Assembly (NCBI RefSeq): GCF_002849595.1
Contig: NZ_NRQR01000008.1
Span: forward strand, 124,001 to 188,000
DNA length: 64,000 nucleotides
Direction: 5' to 3'
Source of the DNA: Luteimonas rhizosphaerae
GTDB lineage: Bacteria; Pseudomonadota; Gammaproteobacteria; Xanthomonadales; Xanthomonadaceae
The position numbers and the translations under genes were made by a program. Below are positions 13,779 through 24,045 of this stretch, one piece after another. The notes under the pieces are model-generated. The model was given only the letters and a program-made list of their open reading frames with translations. It made no database searches and was not told the DNA's origin. How positions within the stretch are numbered: position 1 is the first letter of the stretch; every line of letters begins with the position of its first letter.

Positions 13779-14732
13779 ATGGCTGCCGACCCGCGACCGC
13801 CGGCGATCGTGCTGATGGGCCCGACCGCGTCGGGCAAGACCGCACGCGCGCTGGACTGGGCGCGCCGCTTCGGCGGCGAGATCGTCAGCGTCGATTCGGC
13901 GCTGGTGTACCGCGGCCTCGAGATCGGCGCGGCCAAGCCCGACGCCGCGGAACGCGCGCAGGTGCCGCATCACATGCTGGACCTGCGCGATCCCTGGCAG
14001 ACGTACTCCGCGGCCGAATTCGCCGACGATGCACGCGCCGCGGTCGCCGACATCCTGCAGCGCGGGCGTCTGCCGATCCTGGCCGGCGGCACCGGCCTCT
14101 ATTTCAGCGCGCTGCTCGACGGACTCTCGCCGATGCCGCCGGCCGATCCGGCGACACGCGCGCATATCGCCGCCGAGGCCGAATCGCTCGGCTGGCCCGC
14201 GCTGCATGCGCAGCTGGCGTCCCTCGACCCGGACGCGGCCGCGCGCATCAAGCCGGGCGATCCGCAGCGCATCCAGCGGGCGCTGGAAGTGCATCGCCTG
14301 ACCGGCGTGCCGATCAGCACCTGGCAGCGCATGCCGTCGGAGGCGCCGCCGTTTCCCGCGCGCGTCTGCCGCGTCGTCATCGCACCGACCGGCCGCGACG
14401 TGCTGCATGCGCGTATCGCGCAGCGCTTCGACGCGATGCTCGCGGCCGGTTTCCTCGACGAAGTGCGGGCGCTGCGTGCGCTGCCCGCGCTGCGCGCGCA
14501 TCCGGCGCCGCTGGAGCTGCCGGCGATCCGCGCCGTCGGCTACCGCCAGGCCTGGGAATTCCTCGACGGCCGTGACGATGCCGCCGCATTCCGCGAACGC
14601 GCGATCGCCGCGACCCGGCAGCTGGCGAAGCGCCAGCTGACCTGGCTGCGCGGGCAGGGCGAGGTCGCGTGGTTCGATCCGGCGACCGACGGCGCGCGTC
14701 TCGACGACACGATTGCGCGTTTCCTGGCCTGA
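13779..14732 (+). CDS. miaA: tRNA dimethylallyltransferase
   Basis: 317-residue enzyme that adds the dimethylallyl group to N6 of A37 in tRNAs reading UNN codons. The P-loop GPTASGKT is at residues ~13-20, followed by [20 protein letters not shown], the [10 protein letters not shown] motif and [14 protein letters not shown] 13779 begins [16 protein letters not shown], 26 bp after putP. It heads the conserved miaA-hfq-hflX-hflK-hflC-yjeT-purA order. Confidence 0.96.
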   Translation: MAADPRPPAIVLMGPTASGKTARALDWARRFGGEIVSVDSALVYRGLEIGAAKPDAAERAQVPHHMLDLRDPWQTYSAAEFADDARAAVADILQRGRLPILAGGTGLYFSALLDGLSPMPPADPATRAHIAAEAESLGWPALHAQLASLDPDAAARIKPGDPQRIQRALEVHRLTGVPISTWQRMPSEAPPFPARVCRVVIAPTGRDVLHARIAQRFDAMLAAGFLDEVRALRALPALRAHPAPLELPAIRAVGYRQAWEFLDGRDDAAAFRERAIAATRQLAKRQLTWLRGQGEVAWFDPATDGARLDDTIARFLA

Positions 14733-14905
14733 ACGCCGCGACGCGTCACGCTTCCGCACATTCGTGCCGGCACGCCCGTCACCGCGGCGTGCGGGGCACG
14801 CGAACGACGCAACGGTTGTGTAACATCGAGGGGTCGCCGCCCACGGGGAGTGGAGGCGATGCGGCCAGCAGCCGACAACAACAACAACCAACGCTGGGGA
14901 ACACC

Positions 14906-15187
14906 ATGTCCAAAGGACAATCCTTGCAGGATCCTTTCCTGAACGCACTGCGCCGCGAGCGTGTGCCCGTCTCGATTTACCTCGTCAATGGCATCAAACT
15001 GCAGGGCACGATCGAGTCGTTCGACCAGTTCGTGGTGTTGCTCCGCAATACCGTGAGCCAGATGGTCTACAAGCATGCGATCTCGACCGTGGTGCCGGCG
15101 CGCAACGTGCGCGTGGCGCCAGGCGGCGGTTTCGTCCAGTCCTCGGAAGGCGAGGATGGCGACGAGCTGCCGGAACAGTCCGAATGA
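14906..15187 (+). CDS. hfq: RNA chaperone Hfq
   Basis: 93-residue hexameric RNA-binding protein that pairs small RNAs with mRNAs. The Sm1 motif ([26 protein letters not shown] region) and the Sm2 [10 protein letters not shown] are canonical. An acidic C-terminal tail ([13 protein letters not shown]) follows, short compared with E. coli. The leader just upstream contains a run of CAA triplets (14875-14890), an unstructured A-rich stretch of the kind Hfq's distal face binds, which hints at autoregulation but is only suggestive. hflX follows after 21 bp. Confidence 0.98.
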   Translation: MSKGQSLQDPFLNALRRERVPVSIYLVNGIKLQGTIESFDQFVVLLRNTVSQMVYKHAISTVVPARNVRVAPGGGFVQSSEGEDGDELPEQSE

Positions 15188-15208
15188 TCCGACGAGGCTT
15201 GAACGCAT

Positions 15209-16528
15209 TTGTTTGAACGCTCCCGCAAGGGTGAAAACGCGCTGCTGATCCAGCCCCATGCCCATGGGCCTGCCGATGAAGGCGCGCTCGAGGAATTTTC
15301 CGAACTCGCCCGCTCGGCCGGCGCCTCCGTCGCCGCGGTCATCCCGGCGCGGATCGACAAGCCCAACGCCGCGACCCTGATCGGCAGCGGCAAGCTCGAG
15401 GAAGTGAAGGCGGCCGCGGAAGCGACCGGCGCCGACCTGATCCTCGTCAATCACCGGCTGTCGCCAGGCCAGGAACGCAACCTCGAGAAGTATCTCGAGC
15501 GTCGCGTCGTCGACCGCACGGGCCTGATCCTCGACATCTTCGCGCAGCGTGCGCGCAGCCACGAAGGCAAGCTGCAGGTCGAGCTGGCCCAGCTGCGCCA
15601 CATGGCCACGCGCCTGGTCCGTGGCTGGACCCATCTGGAGCGCCAGCGCGGCGGCTCGATCGGCCTGCGCGGCCCGGGCGAAACCCAGCTCGAGACCGAC
15701 CGCCGATTGCTGCAGAAGCGGCTCGAACAGCTGCAGGCACGGCTCGACAAGGTCGAGGTGCAGCGCACCCAGATGCGCCGCGCGCGCGTCCGCAGCGAAA
15801 TGCCGCGCATCGCCCTGGTCGGTTACACCAATGCCGGCAAGTCGACGCTGTTCAACACGCTGTCCGGCGCGGATGCGTATGCGGCCGACAAGCTGTTTGC
15901 GACGCTCGATCCCACCGTGCGCCGCGTCGACCTGTCCGGCGGCTCGGTGGTGATGGCCGATACCGTCGGCTTCGTCCGCGACCTGCCGCACGAACTCGTC
16001 GCCGCGTTCCGCTCGACGCTGAGCGAGGCCCGCGAGGCGGACCTGCTGCTGCACGTCATCGACGCCGCCGATCCGCTGCGCAACGAGCGCATCGAGCAGG
16101 TCGACAAGGTGCTGGGCGAGATCGGCGCCGGCGACTTGCCGCAGCTGCTGGTGTTCAACAAGATCGACCGGATCGACGGCGCGCTGCCGCGGTACGACGA
16201 AGACCCGGACAACACCGCCGACGACGTCAAGCGCGAGAGCGTGTGGATTTCCGCGCGCGACGGGCTGGGCCTGGATCTGTTGTCGCAGGCGCTGGCCAAG
16301 CGCCTGGGCCTGCGTCGCGTCGTCGGCACGCTGCAACTGCCGACCAGCGCCGGACGCCTGCACGCGCGCCTGCATGCGCTGGACGCGGTGCGCAGCGAGC
16401 AGATCGACGAGGCCGGCTGGCATCTGGACATCGACATGGCGCTGGCCGACGCGGCGAAGCTGGCGTCGCAGGACGACGGCGCGCCGCTGCGCCCGCTCCT
16501 GCCGCCGGAAGACGACGACACGTTCTGA
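15209..16528 (+). CDS. hflX: Ribosome-associated GTPase HflX
   Basis: 439-residue GTPase that rescues and splits stalled 70S ribosomes, induced by heat in E. coli. The N-terminal HflX domain carries the GSGKLEEVKAA motif and the long coiled-coil linker with GPGETQLETDRR. The G domain starts near 200 with GYTNAGKS (G1), then DTVGFVRDLP (G3) and NKIDRID (G4). The start is TTG at 15209 (MFERSRKGE); no ATG gives a complete N-terminus. The C-terminal ~30 residues are acidic. Confidence 0.95.
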   Translation: MFERSRKGENALLIQPHAHGPADEGALEEFSELARSAGASVAAVIPARIDKPNAATLIGSGKLEEVKAAAEATGADLILVNHRLSPGQERNLEKYLERRVVDRTGLILDIFAQRARSHEGKLQVELAQLRHMATRLVRGWTHLERQRGGSIGLRGPGETQLETDRRLLQKRLEQLQARLDKVEVQRTQMRRARVRSEMPRIALVGYTNAGKSTLFNTLSGADAYAADKLFATLDPTVRRVDLSGGSVVMADTVGFVRDLPHELVAAFRSTLSEAREADLLLHVIDAADPLRNERIEQVDKVLGEIGAGDLPQLLVFNKIDRIDGALPRYDEDPDNTADDVKRESVWISARDGLGLDLLSQALAKRLGLRRVVGTLQLPTSAGRLHARLHALDAVRSEQIDEAGWHLDIDMALADAAKLASQDDGAPLRPLLPPEDDDTF

Positions 16529-16835
16529 TCAAGGGCAATCGCCACGGCATCACGCCGTGCGATTGAAGCGGGCGGGTGACATCCCCATTCCTGCGGGACG
16601 GACCGGGCAACACGCGGTCCGTCCGGCATCTGCAGGCGCGCCTCAGGGCGTGAGGGCGGGTCGCCCGACCGGGCGAAATCGCGTGCAGGCGCGCTTCCGC
16701 AGGACGCAAGTGTGGTACCTCGAATGCGGCACCCGCCCGACCGCCAGCCCTGGCCGCCGGCGGCCGGGAGCCGGTTAGACTAAGCAACCCCCGCGCAGCC
16801 GCCGACGCAGGCGTCGCGCCCAGATTGGAGCAGGC
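16529..16835. other. 307-bp gap between hflX and hflK
   Basis: No gene. It holds a 9-bp inverted repeat GGACGGACC / GGTCCGTCC at 16596-16624 with an 11-nt loop and no T-run, which may be a weak terminator or attenuator for the hfq-hflX transcript. The gap suggests hflKC has its own promoter; TAGACT near 16777 is a possible -10 without a good -35. Confidence 0.5.
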
Positions 16836-18005
16836 ATGGCCTGGAATATTCCCGGCAAGAACAAGGACAGCGAAACCCCCGACAGGCGGGGTTCCGGTGA
16901 CGACGGCCAGCAGAATCCGTGGCCGCCGAGGCGCCGCAACAGCGGTGGCGGCGGGCGTGGCAACGGCGGCGGTGGTGGCGGTTTCGACCGCATCCTCGAC
17001 CAGTTCCGCGGCCTGTTCGGCGGCGGCGGCGGCGGGTTTCCGCTGCGCTGGGTCGCGCTGGTCCTCGTGGTCATCCTGCTGTTCAACTGCTTCGTGCTGA
17101 TCGGCGAACAGCAGCGCGGCGTGGTGCTGCGCTTCGGCCAGACCGCGCGCGTCATGCAGCCCGGCCCGAACCTCAAGGCGCCGTGGCCGATCGAGCGCGT
17201 CATGAAGGTCAATGCGACCACGGTGCAGTCGTTCAGCAGCACCGTGCCGGTGCTGACCCGCGACGAGAACATCATCACCGTGTCGTTCAACGTGCAGTAC
17301 CGCGTCGGCGATGCCGAGCAGTTCCTGTTCGGCACCCGCGATGCGCGCGAAGTGCTGGAGCAGACCGCGGTCAGCGCCGTGCGCGAGCAGATCGGCCGCG
17401 CCGATCTCGACGCCGCGCTCAACGCGCGTGGTCCGCTGTCGACGGCCGCCCAGGCGTCGCTGCAGGCGTCGCTCGATGCCTACCGCACCGGCCTGTTTGT
17501 CACCGAGCTCAACCTGCAGGACGCGCGCCCGCCGGAAGAGGTCAAGCCCGCGTTCGACGAGGTCAACAGCGCCCAGCAGATGAACGAGCGCCTGATCAAC
17601 GAAGCGCGCGCGCATGCGGCGAAGATCGTGCCGGAAGCGCGAGGCGAAGCCGCCCGCGTGCGTGCGATCGCCGAGGGTTACAAGACCGCCGCCGTCGCCC
17701 GCGCGACCGGTGACGCGACCCGCTTCTCGCTGCTCGTCGATGCCTACCGCGGTTCCGAAGACGTCACCCGCAAGCGCCTGTGGCTCGACGCGGTGCAGGA
17801 CGTGCTGTCGGCCAACCGCACCGTCGTCGGTGGCGACGGCCAGCAGCTGATCTACGTGCCGATGGCCGGGCAGGGCAATGCCCCGCAGAACGCGCCGTCG
17901 CTGGTGCCGCCGGAGGTGCTGTCGCCGACCGTCAATGCCACGCGCGAGCCGACGCCGGCTGCGCAGCAGCTGCCGCGCCCGCCGCGTGAAGGAGCCGTCC
18001 GATGA
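16836..18005 (+). CDS. hflK: FtsH protease modulator HflK
   Basis: 389-residue SPFH/prohibitin membrane protein that forms the large HflKC cage around FtsH and restrains its activity. The N-terminal ~65 residues are Gly/Asn/Arg-rich (runs of Gly at 37-49 and 62-67). A transmembrane segment (about 70-92, LRWVALVLVVILLFNCF) precedes the periplasmic SPFH domain with FGQTARVMQPGPNLKAPWP and a coiled coil. The C-terminal ~50 residues are Pro/Ala-rich. Overlaps hflC by 4 bp (ATGA), so the two are coupled. Confidence 0.96.
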   Translation: MAWNIPGKNKDSETPDRRGSGDDGQQNPWPPRRRNSGGGGRGNGGGGGGFDRILDQFRGLFGGGGGGFPLRWVALVLVVILLFNCFVLIGEQQRGVVLRFGQTARVMQPGPNLKAPWPIERVMKVNATTVQSFSSTVPVLTRDENIITVSFNVQYRVGDAEQFLFGTRDAREVLEQTAVSAVREQIGRADLDAALNARGPLSTAAQASLQASLDAYRTGLFVTELNLQDARPPEEVKPAFDEVNSAQQMNERLINEARAHAAKIVPEARGEAARVRAIAEGYKTAAVARATGDATRFSLLVDAYRGSEDVTRKRLWLDAVQDVLSANRTVVGGDGQQLIYVPMAGQGNAPQNAPSLVPPEVLSPTVNATREPTPAAQQLPRPPREGAVR

Positions 18006-18865
18006 GACTCAATTTCGTCATTCCGATCGTCATCATCGTGCTGCTGGGCCTGATGGGCTCGGTGTTCGTGGTGCGCGAAGGCCAGGTCGGCCTGGTGCTC
18101 AACCTCGGTCGTATCGCGCGGACCGACATCGGCCCCGGCCTGCACTTCAAGATCCCGCTGATCGAAAGCGCACGGGTGTTCGACCGCCGCTTCAACGCCA
18201 ACGCGTTCTCGCCCGAGCGCTCGCTGACCTCCGAGCGCAAGGACGTCAGCGTCGACTTCGTCGCGATCGGCTTCATCAGCGACGTGCGTGCGTTCTACCG
18301 CGCGACCGGCGGCGACGAGGCCGACGTCAATGCGCGTCTCGAGCCGATCATCAAGAACTCGCTGCGTAACGAGATCAACGCCCGCACGCTGACCGAGCTG
18401 GTCTCGGGCAACCGCGCCGACCTGATCGAGAAGCAGCTGCCGACGATCAACGAGGCCGCCGAATCGCTGGGCATCCACATCGTCGACATCCGCCTCAAGC
18501 AGATCGACCTGCCGACCGACAGCGAAGTCATCGGCCAGGTCTACGACCGCATGCGCGCCGAGCGTCGCCAGGTCGCCAGCCGCCTGCGCGCGGAAGGCGA
18601 GGAGCAGGCCCGCGCGATCCGCGGTCAGGCCGATCGCGAGCAGACCGTGCTGCTGGCCGAAGGCGAGCGCGACGCGCAGCTGCTGCGCGGTGAAGGCGAC
18701 GCCGAAGCCACGCGCATCTACGGCGAGGCCGCGAACCGCGACCCGGCGTTCTATGCGTTCCAGCGCAGCCTCGAGGCCTATCGCGCCTCGTTCGAGAAGG
18801 GCGATGCGGTGATCGTGCTCGAGCGCGACGATCCGTTCCTGCAGTACATGCGCGCCGACCGTTGA
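18002..18865 (+). CDS. hflC: FtsH protease modulator HflC
   Basis: 287-residue partner of HflK. It has an N-terminal membrane anchor (about 4-22), then the SPFH domain with GQVGLVLNLGRIART and GPGLHFKIPLIESAR, a long Ala/Glu/Arg coiled coil (about 185-240: MRAERRQVASRLRAEGEE) and the C-terminal FQRSLEAYRASF motif typical of HflC. The start overlaps the hflK stop. yjeT (DUF2065) follows after 16 bp. Confidence 0.96.
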   Translation: MRLNFVIPIVIIVLLGLMGSVFVVREGQVGLVLNLGRIARTDIGPGLHFKIPLIESARVFDRRFNANAFSPERSLTSERKDVSVDFVAIGFISDVRAFYRATGGDEADVNARLEPIIKNSLRNEINARTLTELVSGNRADLIEKQLPTINEAAESLGIHIVDIRLKQIDLPTDSEVIGQVYDRMRAERRQVASRLRAEGEEQARAIRGQADREQTVLLAEGERDAQLLRGEGDAEATRIYGEAANRDPAFYAFQRSLEAYRASFEKGDAVIVLERDDPFLQYMRADR

Positions 18866-18881
18866 TCGCGCGGGCCGCCTG

Positions 18882-19073
18882 ATGTCGGATCTGTGGGCGG
18901 CCCTGTGCCTGGTGCTGGTGCTCGAAGGGTTGATCCTCTTCGCTGCACCGCAGGTGTGGAAGCGCACCGCCGAGCAACTGCAGGCGATGCCCATCGCGAT
19001 GCTGCGACGCGCCGGCGCGATCATCCTCGCACTGGGGCTGGTCGCGCTGTATCTGGTGCGCCGGGGCGGCTGA
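18882..19073 (+). CDS. DUF2065 (YjeT) small membrane protein
   Basis: 63-residue protein with two hydrophobic helices (about 4-20 and 43-59) separated by VWKRTAEQLQAMPIAMLRRAG. It matches the DUF2065/YjeT family that sits between hflC and purA in gammaproteobacteria. No function is established; the conserved position suggests a role with the HflKC-FtsH complex, which is inference. Start ATG 16 bp after hflC. Confidence 0.88.
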   Translation: MSDLWAALCLVLVLEGLILFAAPQVWKRTAEQLQAMPIAMLRRAGAIILALGLVALYLVRRGG

Positions 19074-20687
<1,614 letters not shown>

Positions 20688-20764
20688 TCCGGAAGCCCCG
20701 ACGCCGGGCGCGCTTGCGCAGTAGGCGGGTGCGGAACGACTGAAGCTCGCACTGGATTCGACTG

Positions 20765-20795
20765 GAAGGCCTCGCAGACGCGAGGCCTTCTTCGT
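20765..20795 (+). terminator. Rho-independent terminator after purA
   Basis: 11-bp perfect stem GAAGGCCTCGC-AGAC-GCGAGGCCTTC followed by TTCGTTC. It lies 78 bp after the purA stop. Confidence 0.85.
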
Positions 20796-20831
20796 TCGAC
20801 GAGGTCGATTTCTGTCGCCCGTCTGTTGCGC

Positions 20832-20866
20832 GCCTGCCGCCTGCCGCCTGCCGCGTGACGCGTGAC
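20832..20866. repeat. Heptamer microsatellite (GCCTGCC x3, GCGTGAC x2)
   Basis: Five consecutive 7-mers: three exact GCCTGCC then two exact GCGTGAC, with a decayed sixth (GCGACAG). It directly precedes the 600-bp-period block. Confidence 0.85.
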
Positions 20867-20897
20867 GCGACAGCAGGGCGCTGTCGCATCCGTGCTC

Positions 20898-20968
20898 TGT
20901 AGGAGCGCGCTCGCGCGCGAACGGGCCGTTGCGTGGAAGGCCCAATCGCGCGCGAGCGCGCTCCTACA
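20898..20968. repeat. 71-bp hairpin repeat, copy A
   Basis: Two arms of 23 bp starting TGTAGGAGCGCGCT form a perfect inverted repeat around a 25-nt loop, which itself has an inner GGGCC/GGCCC stem. REP/BIME-like dispersed element. Confidence 0.9.
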
Positions 20969-21497
20969 AGGGGCGGCTGATGCGGCAGCAGGGCGCCGCC
21001 GATTTCACGCCGAGGGCCGCCGCACGGTGGGATGTACAAGAGCGAGGTTTTTCCTGTGTTTTTCGACGGGCAGGTGTCGTGTCAGGCGGCATCATTTGAG
21101 ATCGCGTGACTTGGACGAGCAGGTGTCCGAAGCACGAAGCCAACGTCCCTGGATTCCCGCCTGCGCGGGAATGACGATTGAAGGTGAGGCGTCTGCGTGG
21201 TCCTGATCGTCCGCAGTGACGCGGTGCTTCGAGCCCGTCTCCCGTGTGCGGGAGACGGGTTGGGGTGAGGGCGCTCTGCGCGGGGCGCGCTGATCGTGAC
21301 GCCCCGGAGAATTCCGCCGGTCCGTCGTGTGACTCGATGTGATGTGTCTGTCTCGACGGGACTGTTTCCTAACGGCGACGATGTCCCGCAGGCACGTGGG
21401 ATCCATGCGCTGGAAAGCCGGCAGTGCGCGCGCTGCTGCGTTGACGGATTCGCGGCCGCGCCGTCGCCAGTGGCACGCGGATGACGCGGGTCACCCC

Positions 21498-21568
21498 TGT
21501 AGGAGCGCGCTTGCGCGCGAACGGGCCGTTGCGTGGAAGGCCCAATCGCGCGCGAGCGCGCTCCTACA
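21498..21568. repeat. 71-bp hairpin repeat, copy B
   Basis: Same element as at 20898 with one arm change (T for C in TGTAGGAGCGCGCTTGCGCG) and an identical loop. Confidence 0.9.
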
Positions 21569-22094
21569 AGGGGGCGGCTGATGCGGCAGCAGGGCGCCGC
21601 CGATTTCGCGCCGAGGGCCGCTGCACGGTGGGAGGTACAGGAGCGACGTTTTCTCTGCGTCTTTCGACGGACAGATGTCGGGTCAGGCGGAATCATTGGA
21701 GATCGCGCGATGTGGACGTAAAGAGTTCCGAAGCACGAAGCCAACGTCCCTGGATTCCCGCCTGCGCGGGAATGACGATTGAAGGTGAGGCGTATGCGTG
21801 GTCCTGATCGTCCGCAGTGACGCGGTGCTTCAAGCCCCTCTCCCGCCTGCGGGAGAGGGATTGGGGTGAGGGCGCTCTGCGCGGGGCGCCCTGACGAGAC
21901 GAATCGAAGAATTCACCGGTCCGTCGCGTGGGATGTGATGGGGCTGTCTCGACGGGACCGTCTTCAAACATCGAAGTCTTTACGTGGGAACGCGGGGTCC
22001 ATGCGCTGGAAAGCCGGCAGTGCTGGCGCTGTTGCGTGAGCTGATTCGCGGCTCTGCCGTCTTTCGTGGAACGCTGGCAACGCGGCCAAATCCC

Positions 22095-22164
22095 TGTAGG
22101 AGCGCGCTTGCGCGCGAAAGGGCCGTTGCGTGGAAAGCCCATCGCGCGCGAGCGCGCTCCTACA
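22095..22164. repeat. 71-bp hairpin repeat, copy C
   Basis: Same element with a slightly changed loop (aagggccgttgcgtggaaag) and intact arms. It starts 597 bp after copy B. Confidence 0.9.
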
Positions 22165-22358
22165 AGGAGAGGAGGGGACGGCTGATGGGACAGCAGGACG
22201 CTGCCGCGTGTCTGCGCAGACATGCGACCACGCAAGCCGGCGTGCCTGGATTCCCGGCTGAGCCACCAAATGTCGGTCTAGAGGCGCGGAAATGACGGTC
22301 ACACGTGCGCGGGTTGGATGCGTGCGCCATGCACCGGCGCACCACGCGCCGGCCTTAC

Positions 22359-22880
22359 CTACGTCGCATCGCCACCCGGCATGCCGGCCACGCAGCGCTC
22401 CAGCAGCGCGATGAGCTGTTCCTGCTCGTCGGGCTGCAGCGGCGCCAGCGCGCCGTCGATGACGCGTTCCGCCAGCGCCACGCCGCGGGTCACCCGGGCC
22501 AGGCCGTCGGCGGTGATCTCGAACGACAACACGCGGCCCAGGGTCGGATGCGGCTTGCGGGTCACCAGGCCGTCGCGGCCGAGGCGCAGCAGCAGCTGGT
22601 GCATCGTCTGCGGCGACACGCCCGCCAGCCGCGCGAGTTCCGCGTTGGACGCACCGGGGCGTTCGGCCAGCAGCATCAGCGTCCACGCCTGCGGACGCGT
22701 CAGTTCCATGCCGGCCTGGCGCGCCTGCTCCTCGATCAGGCCGGTCAGGCCGACGTGCAGGCGCTTGAGCCGCGTGCCCATGCGATAGGCCCGCGATTGC
22801 CTGAATGCACGCAAGGCTCGGGTGTCGCGATCGGGCACCGGCGCTCCGGAGTTATCAGTGGGCTGATAAATTACCAGCAT
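22359..22880 (-). CDS. MarR-family transcriptional regulator
   Basis: 173 residues as drawn, with a winged-helix MarR core: LTRPQAWTLMLLAERPGASNAELARLAGVSPQTMHQ (recognition helix around 80-95) and the wing RKPHPTLGRVLSFEIT. MarR proteins usually repress a divergent transporter operon and release DNA on binding a phenolic ligand. Here an RND efflux operon diverges from it. The start is uncertain: ATG 22880 leaves only 25 bp to the next gene and puts the inverted repeat 22852-22869 inside the coding sequence. A GTG at 22838 or the ATG at 22781 (MGTRLKRLHVG) would leave the repeat between the genes. Confidence 0.85.
   Translation of the reverse strand: MLVIYQPTDNSGAPVPDRDTRALRAFRQSRAYRMGTRLKRLHVGLTGLIEEQARQAGMELTRPQAWTLMLLAERPGASNAELARLAGVSPQTMHQLLLRLGRDGLVTRKPHPTLGRVLSFEITADGLARVTRGVALAERVIDGALAPLQPDEQEQLIALLERCVAGMPGGDAT
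22852..22869. promoter_or_regulatory. Candidate MarR operator
   Basis: Perfect inverted repeat TTATCAG-TGGG-CTGATAA, AT-rich against a GC-rich background and placed between the divergent marR and RND genes. TAAATT at 22867-22872 overlaps it and could be the -10 of the efflux operon. Size and spacing fit MarR-family sites; binding is inferred. Confidence 0.65.
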
Positions 22881-22905
22881 TCCGATCCGATCCGAGCCGC
22901 CTCCG

Positions 22906-24045
22906 ATGCCTGCCAAGTCCCTGCGCGTTCTCACCCTGGCTGGATTGTTCGCGCTGGCCGGCTGCGCGGACACCGATACGCCCGAGGCGACGCCCAGCCT
23001 GACGGTCGCGCTGGCCGCGCCGCAGACCCGCGACGTGGTCCGCGAGGTCGTCGCGTCCGGCGCCGTCGCGGCGTGGGAAGAAGTCTCGGTCGGCGTCGAA
23101 CTGTCCGGTGTGCGCGTCGCCAGTGTCGAAGTGGAAGTGGGCAGCGTCGTCGAAGCCGGCGACGTGCTGCTGCGGCTCGACGACCGCACGCTGGCCTCGC
23201 AGCTGCTGCAGGCCGACGCGTCGGCGACGGAAGCGGCGACCAACCTGGAAACCGCGCGCCGCCAGGCCGCACGCGTGCGCGAACTCGCCGACGAGCAGAT
23301 GGTCTCCGTGCAGGACGCCGAGGAAGCCGAAGCCGCGCGCGACAACGCCCAGGCGCGGCTCAACACCGCCATCGCCAGTCGCGACGCCGCGCGCGTGCAG
23401 CGCGGTTTCACCGTCGTGCGCGCGCCGGTCGCGGGCGTGGTGTCGGCGCGCAGCGTGCAGCCGGGGCAGGTGGTCGGCGCCGGAGGCGAGCTGCTGCGCC
23501 TGATCCGCGATGGCCGCCTGGAATGGCGCGCCGAACTGGCCGAGGCCGACCTGCTGCTGGTTGCGCCCGGTGCCCTCGTGCAGGTGGACACGCCCGCCGG
23601 GCCCGTCGCGGGCCAGGTGCGCCGCGTCTCCCCTTCGCTCGATGCGCAGAGCCGCACCGCCACCATCTATGTCGATCTGCCCGCGCCCGGCCCGCTGCGC
23701 GCCGGCATGTTCGCGCAGGGCCGCATCACGCTTGGTCGCGCGGATGCGCTGCTGATTCCGCTCGATGCCGTCGTGCGCCGCGATGGCCGCGCCTACGTGT
23801 TCACCGTCGAGGACGACCACCGCGTGCGCGAGCGCGGCGTCGCGGTCGGCGCCACCCACGGCGGCCAGATCGAACTGCCCGACGGCCTGACCACCGACGA
23901 TCGTGTCGTCGCGCGCGGCGCCGGCTTCCTCGGAGATGGCGACCTGGTGCGCGTCGTCGATGCGCAGGCCGCGGACGCGCCGCCGCCGCAGGCGCAACCT
24001 GCCGATGCCGACGCGGATGCCGCCACCGGAACCGATGCCCGATGA
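22906..24045 (+). CDS. RND efflux periplasmic adaptor (membrane fusion protein)
   Basis: 379-residue HlyD/AcrA-type adaptor that links an RND pump to an outer-membrane channel. The signal peptide ends in the lipobox LFALAGC, so it is probably a lipoprotein. The barrel-sandwich hybrid (VSVGVELSGVRVASVEVEVGS region), a short helical hairpin rich in Ala/Glu (about 95-150) and the RAPVAGVVSARSVQPGQVV lipoyl half-motif are present. The C-terminal tail is Ala/Asp-rich. It overlaps the pump gene by 4 bp. No outer-membrane factor gene follows, so a TolC-type partner must be encoded elsewhere. Confidence 0.93.
   Translation: MPAKSLRVLTLAGLFALAGCADTDTPEATPSLTVALAAPQTRDVVREVVASGAVAAWEEVSVGVELSGVRVASVEVEVGSVVEAGDVLLRLDDRTLASQLLQADASATEAATNLETARRQAARVRELADEQMVSVQDAEEAEAARDNAQARLNTAIASRDAARVQRGFTVVRAPVAGVVSARSVQPGQVVGAGGELLRLIRDGRLEWRAELAEADLLLVAPGALVQVDTPAGPVAGQVRRVSPSLDAQSRTATIYVDLPAPGPLRAGMFAQGRITLGRADALLIPLDAVVRRDGRAYVFTVEDDHRVRERGVAVGATHGGQIELPDGLTTDDRVVARGAGFLGDGDLVRVVDAQAADAPPPQAQPADADADAATGTDAR

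Larger units (their letters stand above)
20898..22300. repeat. Tandem array of a ~600-bp non-coding unit (two full copies, one truncated)
   Basis: Units begin at 20898, 21498 and 22095, each with the same inverted-repeat pair. Units A and B are alignable over their whole 600 bp with many substitutions and compensating 1-bp indels. Unit C is recognisable for ~200 bp, with an internal deletion. Each full unit contains, in order, the 71-bp hairpin, a class II palindrome (21147-21176; 21748-21777; split in C, 22245-22297) and a class III palindrome (21234-21273; 21835-21874). The frames are broken between copies, so it is not coding. The gene-free stretch 20688-22358 consists of this block, the purA terminator and the heptamer repeat. 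Confidence 0.88.

Noticed and set aside
14798-14826. TAACAT as -10 of an hfq promoter
   Set aside because: No matching -35 at any reasonable spacing, and the extended -10 TGN is not in register.
20862-22235. Short open frames translating to peptides like RPWIPACAGMT and IVIPAQAGIQ
   Set aside because: These are translations of the dispersed palindromic repeats, a well-known source of false genes; the frames differ between units A and B because of 1-bp indels.
20688-22358. Possible CRISPR array because of regular palindromic repeats
   Set aside because: The spacing is about 600 bp, the repeats are paired hairpins and there are no uniform short spacers or cas genes.
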